DNA from: Thermoplasmata archaeon
Lineage (GTDB): Archaea; Thermoplasmatota; Thermoplasmata; Methanomassiliicoccales; Methanomethylophilaceae
Direction: 5' to 3'
Length of the DNA: 64,000 nt
Assembly (NCBI GenBank): GCA_015063135.1
Contig: SUTA01000002.1
Coordinates: forward strand, 104,134 to 168,133
The notes under the pieces are model-generated. The model was given only the letters and a program-made list of their open reading frames with translations, had not been told where the DNA came from and ran no database searches. Numbering within the stretch: position 1 is the stretch's first letter; every line of letters begins with the position of its first letter. Position numbers and translations under genes: made by a program. This document shows, in pieces, positions 36,149 through 45,244 of the stretch.

Positions 36149-38212
36149 TTACATCGACTGGACGTCGATCCCCTGCGCCCTGCACATCTCTGCAGTCTGG
36201 TCGTCGCATGTGAACATAAGGATCTGCATCCTCTCCGAGGCTTTCAGGAGCGCCCTGACCGCTCCGGACTTGCGCTCGGTGTCGAACACCAGAAGGACAT
36301 CGTCCAGGATCACGGGGACCTCTCCCCCGCTCATCTCGGCGGCCACGGCCAGCTTGAGGGACAGGAGCGCCTGGGCCCTGAGCCCGGAGCTGCACTGCTT
36401 CAGCGACTTGGAGCCGTCGTCCCCCACCACTCTCAAGGGATCCTTCTCCCTCGGGTCCGAGACGATCCTGTAGCGGCCGCAGGTCATCTCCGACAGGTAC
36501 CTGTCGGCATCGGAGAACACCCCGGGATGCGCCGCCGCGTACAGGTCGGCGCAGGCATCGTCCAGCAGCCGGGAGGCCAGCAGGGCGGTCGCGCCCCTGA
36601 CCAGGAGGTCGCATCTCTGATCCTCCAGGGCGGCCTTCTCCGACCTCAGCGCGGCAGCATCCCCCGATTCCAGAATCTCGTCCATCCTGGCGGCGATCTC
36701 GCCTATCCTCCTGACGAGCAGCTCCTTCGAGCCGTCTTCCGCGGGGGGCTCCGCCACGGGGCACACCGGGGCGCCAGGGTCCAGCCCGGAGTCCCTGATG
36801 GCCTTGGCCAGGGTTTCCCTCCGGGTCGCCAGCACGTTGTAGGCCTCGGTCTTGGCCTGGGCGTCCTTGAAGCCTTCCTTCCCGGCATAGGCCATGTAGA
36901 ACCCGTCAAGCATGGATTTGGCGTGCTGGTACGCCTGAGTGGCCTTGAGCACATCGGCGCCGCTGGGGGCCCTGGCCTCATCCGCAGCCAGTATGTCCCT
37001 CAGGAGGCCGACGTCGGCGTCCGTCCCGGCCGGCTTGCATCCCAGGTCCAAGACCAGCGACCGGATCCTCGACTCGTATGCCCTGGCCCTGCCCTGGGCC
37101 GGGTCCTCGGCGACCGCCGGAGCGGGTCTCCTGACCAGGCCCACGGCGCATACGGCTATGCCCGCGACCGCGAGTGCCGCTGAGTAGATCGTGATTAAGC
37201 ATCCCGCCAATCCGATAACCGCCAAGGCAATCCCGATGACGGCGATCGCGGGGAAGCGCCCCTTGGAGACGGGCTGGGATGGGGGGGCGCGCCTGTCGTC
37301 CAGATAGCCCTCGTACCCATCCACCGCCCTGCGGATGTCCTTGGAGCGGGCACCCACTGCCTCCGGTTTCGCTCCCCCGGGGTAGCGGGCCGGGCGGGCC
37401 GTCTTCGCCTTATCGAGGTCGCCCCTGGCCTTCGCCAGCGACGTTTCAAGCGATGCCTGCGTGACTATATCCTCGGCGGACACGTGCCTGAAATCCCCGA
37501 GCTCCCCGATCTCCCTATCCGTCGCGGCCAGGCTGTCGTAGTTGGCCCTCTGCGCCCGGTACAGCCCCCAGATCCTCCTCTGCTCGTCCAGCTCGGGATC
37601 GTTGCCCTTCAGCTCCACCAGCCTGGATTCGAGTTCGGCCCTCTCGGAGGCGAGGGCGGAATAGGACGATTCCTTCTCCGATGCCGACTCGAGCCTCCGG
37701 TCCACATCGGCCAGCCTGGCGTTCAGCTCGTTGAGCGCGCTGCGGGAGTTGGACTTCTCCCCCACGCATTCGGCGAACGTCCCGTCCAGGATCTTGGCCG
37801 CTTCGGGGACCCGGTCCCCTCCGGGTATCGTCAGCATCTTGGACGACACCTCTCCGGAAGTCACGGGCCCGTCGTCATCCAGGTCCGATGGCCCCATTGC
37901 GAACACCGAGCGGTACAGGTCGGGGTTGACGGTGCGGAGGCAGGCCGGGGTCTCCCCCCTGGCGTTTTTGCCCGCTATCATGGCGGAATGCGCCTCCCCG
38001 CCCTCCTCGTACGTCACGGAGACGGAATCGGACGCGTCCTTGGCAGGGTAGACGTCCCTCTTGCCGGTGGGCGACAGGGAGCGCCTTATCGCCTCCATGA
38101 CAGAGGTCTTCCCGCTCTCGTTGGGGCCGTGCATGACGGTGAACTGCGTGAACGAGTACGACCTGTCCCTCAGGGCCCCGAACGACTTGATGGATACGGA
38201 GGATACCCTCAT
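36149..38212 (-). CDS. YhaN/RAD50-like SMC-family ATPase with central membrane hairpin
   Basis: 687 residues. N-terminal Walker A MHGPNESGKTSVMEAI, coiled coils, two TM helices about residues 320-365 (PAIAVIGIALAVIGLAGCLI, SAALAVAGIAVCAVGLV), more coiled coil, and the C-terminal signature SSGLRAQALLSLKLAVA with Walker B VPVILDDVLLVFD. This is the architecture of YhaN-type AAA_27 proteins rather than true Rad50 (no Zn-hook). It pairs with the YhaO/SbcD-like nuclease, overlapping it by ATGA. Stop TAA. Every Arg codon was checked: no CGA. Confidence 0.85.
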   Translation of the reverse strand: MRVSSVSIKSFGALRDRSYSFTQFTVMHGPNESGKTSVMEAIRRSLSPTGKRDVYPAKDASDSVSVTYEEGGEAHSAMIAGKNARGETPACLRTVNPDLYRSVFAMGPSDLDDDGPVTSGEVSSKMLTIPGGDRVPEAAKILDGTFAECVGEKSNSRSALNELNARLADVDRRLESASEKESSYSALASERAELESRLVELKGNDPELDEQRRIWGLYRAQRANYDSLAATDREIGELGDFRHVSAEDIVTQASLETSLAKARGDLDKAKTARPARYPGGAKPEAVGARSKDIRRAVDGYEGYLDDRRAPPSQPVSKGRFPAIAVIGIALAVIGLAGCLITIYSAALAVAGIAVCAVGLVRRPAPAVAEDPAQGRARAYESRIRSLVLDLGCKPAGTDADVGLLRDILAADEARAPSGADVLKATQAYQHAKSMLDGFYMAYAGKEGFKDAQAKTEAYNVLATRRETLAKAIRDSGLDPGAPVCPVAEPPAEDGSKELLVRRIGEIAARMDEILESGDAAALRSEKAALEDQRCDLLVRGATALLASRLLDDACADLYAAAHPGVFSDADRYLSEMTCGRYRIVSDPREKDPLRVVGDDGSKSLKQCSSGLRAQALLSLKLAVAAEMSGGEVPVILDDVLLVFDTERKSGAVRALLKASERMQILMFTCDDQTAEMCRAQGIDVQSM

Positions 38213-39345
38213 CTCCGTCCCCCCAGGGCGGATGCGGCGAGGCCGGCGGCCCCGCGCACCATGCCGTAGAACTCCTCGTCTGGGAGCGATTCGAAGTACG
38301 CCCTGTACGGCTTGAGCATGGTCTTCGCCATCAGGATCTCCATGATCCTCTGCCTCGGGAGTGCGGCCATCTCCTCGGCCTTCGACGCAACCTCATCTGC
38401 CACTGGACCCGGGGAGCGCTCCGGGCCGGTGAGGACGCGGACCTCCTGCACGGTGCATCCGAGGGCCCTGCCCAGCGCGCGGGCGGCGTCGGCCGGGTCC
38501 CTGCGGAGCATCCCGTCCAGCACGCCGGCGCCGGAGAGCGTCACTCTCGCGATGTCCCCCTTGGAGGCCTGCGCGCGCAGCTCGGACTCCACGTCCTGGA
38601 GGGTCCTGCCCGTGATGTCGGCACGCAGCTCGCGGAAGCAGAATGACTGCGTGGGGACGAATCTGGCATCGGATACCCTGCCGTCCGTCACCGTGACGAT
38701 GTACGCGCCCTTCTCGCCGGTCTCGCCCATGTCCCTGCCCTGGATGTTCCCGGGATAGACGGCCCAAGGGTCCCTGGAGACCACCTGGCGCTTGTGGATG
38801 TGCCCGAGGGCCCAGTAATCAACCCCCCTGCCGGCCAGCGAGGCGGGGTCGAATGGCGCGTATCCCGCCGAGCCGCCTGCATCGCAATGCACGCAGGCCA
38901 CGGTGAACATGTCGCCCCTGCCCCTGAGCATCGAAACCAGGTCCCTGCCGTCATGCTGCGATTGGAAGCTGACCCCCACCGCCTCGAACTGTCCCCCCGG
39001 GGTGTCGACTACGATGCTCTCCGGCTCCGCGGGGAACTCGTGGACGTTCGGAGGGTACGGTATGGAGCCGTCCCAGGGAGCGGCGCTGTCGTGGTTCCCC
39101 CTGGCGATCATCACCCTGCCGCCGAACCTGGACATCTCCGCCGCCAGGGCATGCCTGACCGACGGCGAGGCCGCCGACGAGTCGTAGACGTCCCCGGATA
39201 CGAGCATCGCGTCCGCCCGCTCCCTGACGGCCAGGTCCACGATCCTGGAGAGGGACTCCAGCAGGGCCCCCTCCCTCCCTTTGGCATGGACCGCGCTGCC
39301 CAGGTGCAGGTCCGCGCAGTGTACGAACTTGAAAGTGCTTCCCAT
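38209..39345 (-). CDS. YhaO/SbcD-like metallophosphoesterase nuclease
   Basis: 378 residues of calcineurin-like phosphoesterase: FVHCADLHLGS (DxH), LVSGDVYD (GD), ARGNHDS (GNHD), VACVHCDAG, WALGHIHKRQ (GHxH). It forms a nuclease-ATPase pair with the YhaN-like protein, a bacterial-type DNA-repair complex. TATA element GCTTATAAACC lies about 26 nt upstream of ATG 39345. Stop TGA overlaps yhaN-like start. Confidence 0.88.
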   Translation of the reverse strand: MGSTFKFVHCADLHLGSAVHAKGREGALLESLSRIVDLAVRERADAMLVSGDVYDSSAASPSVRHALAAEMSRFGGRVMIARGNHDSAAPWDGSIPYPPNVHEFPAEPESIVVDTPGGQFEAVGVSFQSQHDGRDLVSMLRGRGDMFTVACVHCDAGGSAGYAPFDPASLAGRGVDYWALGHIHKRQVVSRDPWAVYPGNIQGRDMGETGEKGAYIVTVTDGRVSDARFVPTQSFCFRELRADITGRTLQDVESELRAQASKGDIARVTLSGAGVLDGMLRRDPADAARALGRALGCTVQEVRVLTGPERSPGPVADEVASKAEEMAALPRQRIMEILMAKTMLKPYRAYFESLPDEEFYGMVRGAAGLAASALGGRR

Positions 39346-39383
39346 GGCCCTTCCTACGCATCCGTGGTTTATAAGCGGAAGCG

Positions 39384-39402
39384 GGGGGTGCCCGAAAGTG
39401 GA
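39384..39402 (+). repeat. 19-nt repeat, copy 1
   Basis: GGGGGTGCCCGAAAGTGGA, identical to 63813-63831 just upstream of tnpB. It sits in the divergent promoter region between the nuclease gene and cobQ-like 1. TCGGAAC follows at a short distance in both places. Confidence 0.6.
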
Positions 39403-39445
39403 CTGTACTCTTATCTATCGGAACACCCATCCATCCACGTTTACC

Positions 39446-41269
39446 ATGGACTGCATTAAGAAGAAGGTCAACGAGGAGCTGGCTGCCGGCTGGATCGGCT
39501 CGAACAAGGCCTGCGCGTACCACCCGTGCCACTTCACAGGGCAGGACTGCACTTTCTGCTACTGCCCGTTCTACCCGTGCAACGACACCACGTTCGGCAA
39601 CGAGCTCACGGGCAAGAGGGGCAACAAGGTATGGGCCTGCTCCGACTGCCTGTTCATCCACCGCCCCGAGGTGGGGAAGTTCGTCATCGCCCGCGCCAAG
39701 GAGCTGGGCATAGAGCAGGCGGAGGACCCGCGGTTCAGGGACATATTCATTGAGGCGAAGCAGAAGTTCTACAGGCGCGGCAGGGCGCTGATGGTGGTCG
39801 GCGCCACATCGGATGCCGGGAAATCGGTCACCGTGGCCGCCATCTGCAGGATACTCCACGACAGGGGCTACCTGGTAGCGCCCTTCAAGTCGCAGAACAT
39901 GAGCCTCAACTCCAAGGTGACCAGGAACGGCTCCGAGATCGCCATGATCCAGACGCTGCAGGCCACCGCGGCCGGGCTGAAGAACCCGGACCACCACATG
40001 AACCCCATCCTGCTGAAGCCCAAGAAGGACACGGTGTCCCAGGTCATCGTATGCGGGAAGCCCTACGCCGACTATGACGTGGAGGGCTACTACTCGGAGT
40101 TCGTCCCCGGCCCCGGCAGGGAGATCGTCAGGGAGCACATCGAGTTCCTGAAGGACAGGTACGACTACGTCATCATGGAGGGAGCCGGGTCCCCGGCGGA
40201 GATCAACATCTACGACGTGGACATCGCGAACATGCGCGCGGCCGAGATCTCCGACGCCGATGTGATCCTGGTGGTCAACGTCGAGTGGGGCGGTGCGTAC
40301 GCCTACGCCCTGGGGACCGTGGAGCTCATCCCCGAGGAGGACAGGAAGCGCATCAAGGGCATCATCCTGAACAACGTCCGCGGCAACCCGGAGAACATGC
40401 GCCCTGGAGCGGACAGGCTGGAGGAGATGCTCAGCATCCCGGTCATAGGCATCGTGCCGCATGCCGACGTGGTCCTGCCGAACGAGGACTCGGTGTCCCT
40501 CAGGGGCGTCAGGATGAAGGGGAAGGGGAAGTCCGTGATCGGGGTGATAAGATTCCCCAGGATCGCCAACTTCACCGACCTGGACCCGCTGTTCCTGGAG
40601 GACGTCTCCATCGTGTTCGTGCAGGGCCCGGAGGACCTGGAGGGCGTGGACGCCGTCCTGCTCCCGGGGACCAAGAACACCGTGGCCGACTTCCTGTGGA
40701 TGAGGGAGACCGGCATCGAGGCCAAGCTCAAGGAGCTGTGGAAGAAGGTCCCCATCGTCGGGATCTGCGGCGGCTACCAGATGATGGGTAGGGTCCTCCA
40801 CGACAATGGAATCGAAGGAGGCGTGGAGAGGGACATCGACGCGCTCGGGTTCTTCGACAACGAGACCTCCTTCGGCGAGTACAAGAAGGTGATCCTCCAG
40901 GACGAGGGCCACATGCTGGTCGGCGACAAGGGGGAAGTCACCGGATACGAGCTGCACATGGGCATCACGGATGTGAGGGAGGAGCCCATGTTCATCATCG
41001 AGAACAGGTACGTCTCCGGGCCGGAGAACGAGGGATCGGTCAGGGAATCCGAGCTGACCTTCGGGACCTACATGCACGGCGTCTTCGACAAGCCCTCCTT
41101 CAGGCGCTACTTCCTGTCCTTCGTGAAGCACGACGGAAAGCCGGTGGAGAGGCGCGAGGTCGAGGACTACGATGCCATAATAGACGAGAACCTCGACAAG
41201 CTGGCGAAGGTGTTCGAGGACAACATGGACGTGGACACCCTGCTCAGGATAATGGGGGCGGGAGAATGA
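39446..41269 (+). CDS. Cobyric acid synthase (CbiP/CobQ) fused to N-terminal cysteine-rich domain
   Basis: 607 residues. Residues 1-about 105 are a cysteine-rich small domain (CAYHPCHFTGQDCTFCYCPFYPC...CSDCLFIH). Then comes adenosylcobyric acid synthase: P-loop VVGATSDAGKSVTVAAICRIL, SQNMSLNSKVT, EGAGSPAEINIYDVDIANM, and a C-terminal class I-like amidotransferase with Cys in VGICGGYQMMG and His in TYMHGVFD. It amidates corrinoid side chains. The Cys domain may deliver metal; inference. Stop TGA overlaps the next ATG. Confidence 0.9.
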   Translation: MDCIKKKVNEELAAGWIGSNKACAYHPCHFTGQDCTFCYCPFYPCNDTTFGNELTGKRGNKVWACSDCLFIHRPEVGKFVIARAKELGIEQAEDPRFRDIFIEAKQKFYRRGRALMVVGATSDAGKSVTVAAICRILHDRGYLVAPFKSQNMSLNSKVTRNGSEIAMIQTLQATAAGLKNPDHHMNPILLKPKKDTVSQVIVCGKPYADYDVEGYYSEFVPGPGREIVREHIEFLKDRYDYVIMEGAGSPAEINIYDVDIANMRAAEISDADVILVVNVEWGGAYAYALGTVELIPEEDRKRIKGIILNNVRGNPENMRPGADRLEEMLSIPVIGIVPHADVVLPNEDSVSLRGVRMKGKGKSVIGVIRFPRIANFTDLDPLFLEDVSIVFVQGPEDLEGVDAVLLPGTKNTVADFLWMRETGIEAKLKELWKKVPIVGICGGYQMMGRVLHDNGIEGGVERDIDALGFFDNETSFGEYKKVILQDEGHMLVGDKGEVTGYELHMGITDVREEPMFIIENRYVSGPENEGSVRESELTFGTYMHGVFDKPSFRRYFLSFVKHDGKPVERREVEDYDAIIDENLDKLAKVFEDNMDVDTLLRIMGAGE

Positions 41270-42111
41270 AGGTCCTCTTCCTCGGGACGTCCTCCGGGGC
41301 CGGCAAGACCACCGTATGCGCCATGGTCTGCAGGAGGCTGGCCCAGCTCGGCAGGGACCCGGTCCCGTTCAAGGGGTCCAACCTCTCGCTGAACTCCTAC
41401 GCCACGTCCGACGGCGGCGAGATCGGCATCGGCCAGGCGTTCCAATCCTGGGCGGCGGGCGTCGAGGCCACGTCCGACATGAACCCGGTGCTGCTGAAGC
41501 CCGCCGGGAACGGGGTCATACAGCTGGTTCTGGACGGCAGGCCGTGCAGGGACATCACCAAATCGGCCCCGATGGAGAGGGAAGAGGTCATTGGCCACGT
41601 CACGGCCGCGCTATCCAGGCTGGAGTCGGAGCACGGCATCGTCGTGTGCGAGGGCTCCGGTTCCCCCGCGGAGCTGAACCTCCTCGACAGGGATGTCGCC
41701 AACACCGGCCTGATGCGCGCGGCGAATGTGCCGGCCGTCCTCGTGGCGGACATCGACAGGGGCGGCGTGTTCGCGGCCATTTACGGCACCTGGAGGCTCG
41801 TCCCCGATGACGTCAGGCCCCTGCTCAGGGGATTCGTCATCAACAGGTTCAGGGGCGACAGGTCGATCCTGAAGTCCGGTATCGAGAGGATGGAGGAGCT
41901 CACGGGCATGAAGTGCCTGGGGATCCTCCCGTACGAGTTCCTGAGGTTCCCGGAGGAGGACTCCCTGTCGTTCGCCGAGGGCAAGCTCGAGGGGGAGGAC
42001 CCGAGGGCGGCGTTCCTGTCCAACCTCGACGAGATGGTCCAGCACGCCGTGGAATCCGGCTTCGACTTCGATGCCCTCCTGGATATCGCCGGTTCCGGAT
42101 CGTCCTCCCGA
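41266..42111 (+). CDS. Second CbiP/CobQ-like ATPase, no glutaminase domain; ends at CGA
   Basis: 281 residues with the synthetase part only: LFLGTSSGAGKTTVCAMVCR, FKGSNLSLNSYAT, EGSGSPAELNLLDRDVANTGL, VADIDRGGVFAAIYGTW. It lacks the C-terminal amidotransferase domain, but the end (ALLDIAGSGSSS then CGA, 42109-42111) carries a last helix typical of the CbiP tail. It may amidate a corrinoid or another carboxylate using ammonia or another subunit's glutaminase. Overlaps the convergent ThiS-like gene by 12 nt, both ending in CGA. Confidence 0.82.
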
Positions 42112-42288
42112 GGCCACCCTGAGGGCGCGGACCTCGGAATCGGCCGAGAGCACCGTGTCCATCGGGACCGGCGCGCCATCGATAAGATAAAGGTACGCGT
42201 CAGGGCGGAGGCCAATGGAGCGGACGGCATCCGCTATCGTCCCCTCCGGCACATCGTGCGAGACCCCCGAAACCGTTATCCTGGGCAT
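42100..42288 (-). CDS. ThiS/MoaD/SAMP-like ubiquitin-fold protein; diglycine tail exposed by CGA
   Basis: 62 residues: PRITVSGVSHDVPEGTIADAV, LYLIDGAPVPMDTVL, EVRALRVASGG, followed by CGA (42100-42102). The beta-grasp pattern and a C-terminal Gly-Gly match sulfur-carrier/SAMP proteins, whose Gly-Gly carboxylate must be the free C-terminus for adenylation. If CGA were Arg, 163 unrelated residues would follow and block this. TATA TTTTATACC lies about 26 nt before ATG 42288. It is the clearest functional argument that CGA terminates. Confidence 0.82.
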
Positions 42289-42423
42289 GTTTCACGGAAC
42301 TGCGGTCGCGGGTATAAAACCATTGCATGCGCTGGCTGGGACCACCGATAGTTTTTCTATTATGATTGGGATGACCCACGAGTACCGCCAGGCCCCTCCA
42401 GGCCGGGCGGATGGGGAGAGAGC

Positions 42424-43782
42424 ATGATAAACGAGTACCAGCGCTTCATCGAGAAGAAATGCGACCAGTGCCGCAAGCTCGACAACGTCGAGCCGGAGCT
42501 CTACACGAAGTACGACGTGAAGAAGGGCCTCCGCGACGCCAAGGGCAACGGGGTGGTCGTGGGCCTGACCTCGGTGTCCCACGTGGACGGCACGAAGATG
42601 ATCGACGGCGTGAAGACCCCCTGCGAGGGCATGCTCCACTACCGCGGGTACGACATCAGGGACCTCACCGGCGGATTCCTCAACAAGCGCTTCGGCTTCG
42701 AGGAGGCCGCATACCTCCTGCTGTTCGGGGAGCTCCCCACGGCGACGGAGCTCGCGGAGTTCAAGAAGTACCTGGACGCCGAGAGGAAGCTCCCGGTCAC
42801 CTTCACCAGGGACATCATCATGAAGGCCGCCAGCAAGGACATCATGAACTCCATCACCAGGAGCATACTGTTCCTCGCCTCCTACGACAAGAAGCCCCTC
42901 GACAACTCCCTCGAGAACGTCCTCAGGCAGTGCATCCACCTCATAGGCGTGTTCCCCATGCTGACCGCCTACAGCTACCACGCCTACAACCACTACCTGA
43001 ACGACGAGAGCATGTACATCCACAAGCCCGACCCGAACCTGTCCACCGCGGAGAACATCCTGCGCATGCTGAGGCCGGACAAGGCGTACACATACCTGGA
43101 GGCCACCGTCCTCGACCTCGCCCTGGTCCTCCACATGGAGCACGGGGGCGGAAACAACTCCACGTTCACCACCCGCCTGGTCACCTCGGCCGGATCCGGC
43201 ACCTACGACGTCATGGCGGCGGCCATGTGCTCCCTCAAGGGCCCCAAGCACGGCGGCGCCAACCTCAAGGTCATGGACATGATCGCGGACATCAAGAAGC
43301 ACGTCAAGGACACCTCCGACGAGAAGGAGCTCAGGAAGTACCTGAGCCACATCCTGGACAAGAAGGCCTTCGACCACCAGGGCCTCATCTACGGAATGGG
43401 CCATGCCGTCTACACGAAGTCCGACCCCCGCGCGGTCGTCTTCAGGTCCTTCGTCGAGCAGCTGGCCGTCGAGAAGCAGCGCCAGGCCGACTTCCAGCTC
43501 TACGCCAGCATCGAGAGGATCGCCCCGGAGCTGATCCTGGCCAAGAGGCCCAACGCCACCAGCGTCTGCGCCAACGTGGACTTCTACAGCGGCTTCGTCT
43601 ACGACATGCTGGACATCCCCCACGAGATGTACACCCCGCTGTTCGCCATCTCGAGGATAGTCGGATGGAGCGCCCACAGGATGGAGGAGCTCATCACATC
43701 CAACAAGATCATGCGCCCGGCGTACGTCAACGCATCAGTCTTCAGGGAGTACGTGCCCCTTGACGAGAGGGGGTCCGAGCGA
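42424..43782 (+). CDS. Citrate synthase; ends at CGA
   Basis: Condenses oxaloacetate and acetyl-CoA. 452 residues with DTGGFLN-like RGYDIRDLTGGFLNKRFGFEEAAYLLLFGELP, AYSYHAYNH (active His), MEHGGGNNSTFTTRLVTSAGSGTYD, GPKHGGAN, GMGHAVYTKSDPRA (active His) and MEELITSNKIMRPAYV. The body ends VPLDERGSE then CGA (43780-43782), which overlaps the next ATG as CGATGG, exactly as TGATGG does at 12242. Otherwise 25 codons of the next gene's sequence in another frame would be added. Confidence 0.93.
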
Positions 43783-44246
43783 TGGGGCTCTTCCAGTCCG
43801 GGTCCAGGAAGGACCAGGTCCTGCGCAACGTCAAGAGAGCGCTGGCCGAGAGCGACCTGAAGTTCGAGGACAAGGACGGCGTCATAGTCCTGAGCGCCAT
43901 GGGCGACGACCTCCCGATAGGGATGGTCATCACCGCGGACGACGACAACGTGACCCTGAACATCTACTGCTTCCTGATGTTCGACGTGCCCGCGGATGCC
44001 CGCGCCAAGCTGATCCCCGAGCTCAACATAATCAACAACACGATCAACAACGGCGCGTTCTACATGGACAAGGACGAGCCCAAGATCTACTTCAAGATCA
44101 TCCAGAGCTACATGGACGGCGCCCCGTCAGTGTCCCTGGTCAAGCACCTGGTGATGGTCGCTTTCAAGACCGTCGACGTCAACGACGGGAAGCTGAAGGA
44201 CCTCATCCCCGCCGGATCCCTGCGCAAGGACCCCATGTACTCGTGA
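43782..44246 (+). CDS. YbjN/TY3-like small regulatory-domain protein
   Basis: 154 residues similar to YbjN-domain proteins: a compact alpha/beta domain (KRALAESDLKFEDKDGVIVLS, FDVPADARAKLIPELNIINNTINNGAFYMD). These act as chaperone-like or regulatory proteins; exact role unknown. The start ATG shares its A with the citrate synthase CGA. Stop TGA followed by TAG. Confidence 0.6.
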   Translation: MGLFQSGSRKDQVLRNVKRALAESDLKFEDKDGVIVLSAMGDDLPIGMVITADDDNVTLNIYCFLMFDVPADARAKLIPELNIINNTINNGAFYMDKDEPKIYFKIIQSYMDGAPSVSLVKHLVMVAFKTVDVNDGKLKDLIPAGSLRKDPMYS

Positions 44247-44250
44247 TAGC

Positions 44251-44628
44251 ATGGACAGGGAGGAGCTAGCGGCATCCAGGTTCGCCTGCGGCGAGAGGGA
44301 CAGAGCCCTCTTCGAGGCCGGCATCAAGATGGGGACCATCTACCACCAGTACGTCGGGACCCCGTTCAACGAATCCACCCGCCGCGGCCTGGAGGAGGCC
44401 ATGGAATCGGCGATTTCCGTGCAGCCCTACGTGGAATCCGTGAAGATACGCATCCAGCCCGACGATGCGAAGGGGGGCGACCGCTACTCGTACCGCTCCC
44501 TCACCGGCGAGATGATAGATGCCGTGGTCACCGTCCGCATAGGGGATTCGAGGGTCAAGGCAGAGATGAGGTACGACAGCGAACTATGCTATCCGCTGAT
44601 GTTCATCTCATCCATCGGGACCGACTGA
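44251..44628 (+). CDS. mptD: Archaeal dihydroneopterin aldolase
   Basis: 125 residues. Cleaves 7,8-dihydroneopterin to 6-hydroxymethyl-dihydropterin in tetrahydromethanopterin synthesis. Family motifs: ALFEAGIKMGTIYHQYVGTPFN, QPYVESVKIRI, YSYRSLTGEMIDAVVTV, ELCYPLMFISSI. It is 4 nt after the YbjN-like stop, so it is probably co-transcribed. Stop TGA. Confidence 0.88.
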   Translation: MDREELAASRFACGERDRALFEAGIKMGTIYHQYVGTPFNESTRRGLEEAMESAISVQPYVESVKIRIQPDDAKGGDRYSYRSLTGEMIDAVVTVRIGDSRVKAEMRYDSELCYPLMFISSIGTD

Positions 44629-44698
44629 AAGGTACGACTTGTTATATATCCAGACGTCGATTAAGACGATGTAGACCTATGCACTGCAAGGTGTTTCG

Positions 44699-45244
44699 AT
44701 GATCACGGACGTCAAGATAGGTATCACAGGCATTCCCGGTTCCGGGAAGACCTACACGCTCCTGCGCGTACTGGAGATGCTCCAGGATACCGAATACAAG
44801 ATTGGCGGAATGGTCAACGAGCCCATCGTCGACGGCAGGCACAAGACCGGGTTCACCGTGAGGAACCTCCTCACCGGAGAGAAAGAGGTCTTCGCCAGCA
44901 CCGAGATCGAGAGCAGGACCATGGTCGGCAAGATCGGAGTCGACCTCGAGAAGCTTGATGCCGTCGGCGTGAAAGCCATAGAGCAGGCCATCGAGGAGTG
45001 CGACATCATCGTCATCGACGAGATCGGCAAGATGGAGGTCGAGAGCGAGGCGTTCGTGGAGGTCGTTAAGAAGGCCCTCGACGCCGAGAAGCCCATGATC
45101 ATAACCCTCCACAAGAAGTCCAGGAACCCCCTCCTGCAGGACATCAGGAGGAGGGACGACGTCAGGATACTGGAGGTCACCCCGACCAACAGGAACATCC
45201 TGCCGTACAAGATCGTCCGCCTGATGAACGGTGAGAACGTTTGA
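44699..45244 (+). CDS. THEP1-type nucleoside-triphosphatase
   Basis: 181 residues. P-loop ITGIPGSGKTYTLLRVLEML and Walker B IIVIDEIGKMEVESEAFVEVV are characteristic of the THEP1 NTPase family (hydrolyses NTPs; physiological role uncertain). TATA GTTATATATCC (about 44641-44651) and SD-like AAGGTG precede ATG 44699. TGA shares its A with the trm1 ATG. Confidence 0.88.
   Translation: MITDVKIGITGIPGSGKTYTLLRVLEMLQDTEYKIGGMVNEPIVDGRHKTGFTVRNLLTGEKEVFASTEIESRTMVGKIGVDLEKLDAVGVKAIEQAIEECDIIVIDEIGKMEVESEAFVEVVKKALDAEKPMIITLHKKSRNPLLQDIRRRDDVRILEVTPTNRNILPYKIVRLMNGENV

Noticed and set aside
38951..41131. Very long minus-strand ORF (726 codons) across cobQ-like 1 and the nuclease gene
   Set aside because: High G+C shadow of genes on the other strand or frame, with no recognisable domain. 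Several other long antisense ORFs (e.g. 887-2086, 34108-35505, 50689-53157) were dropped for the same reason.
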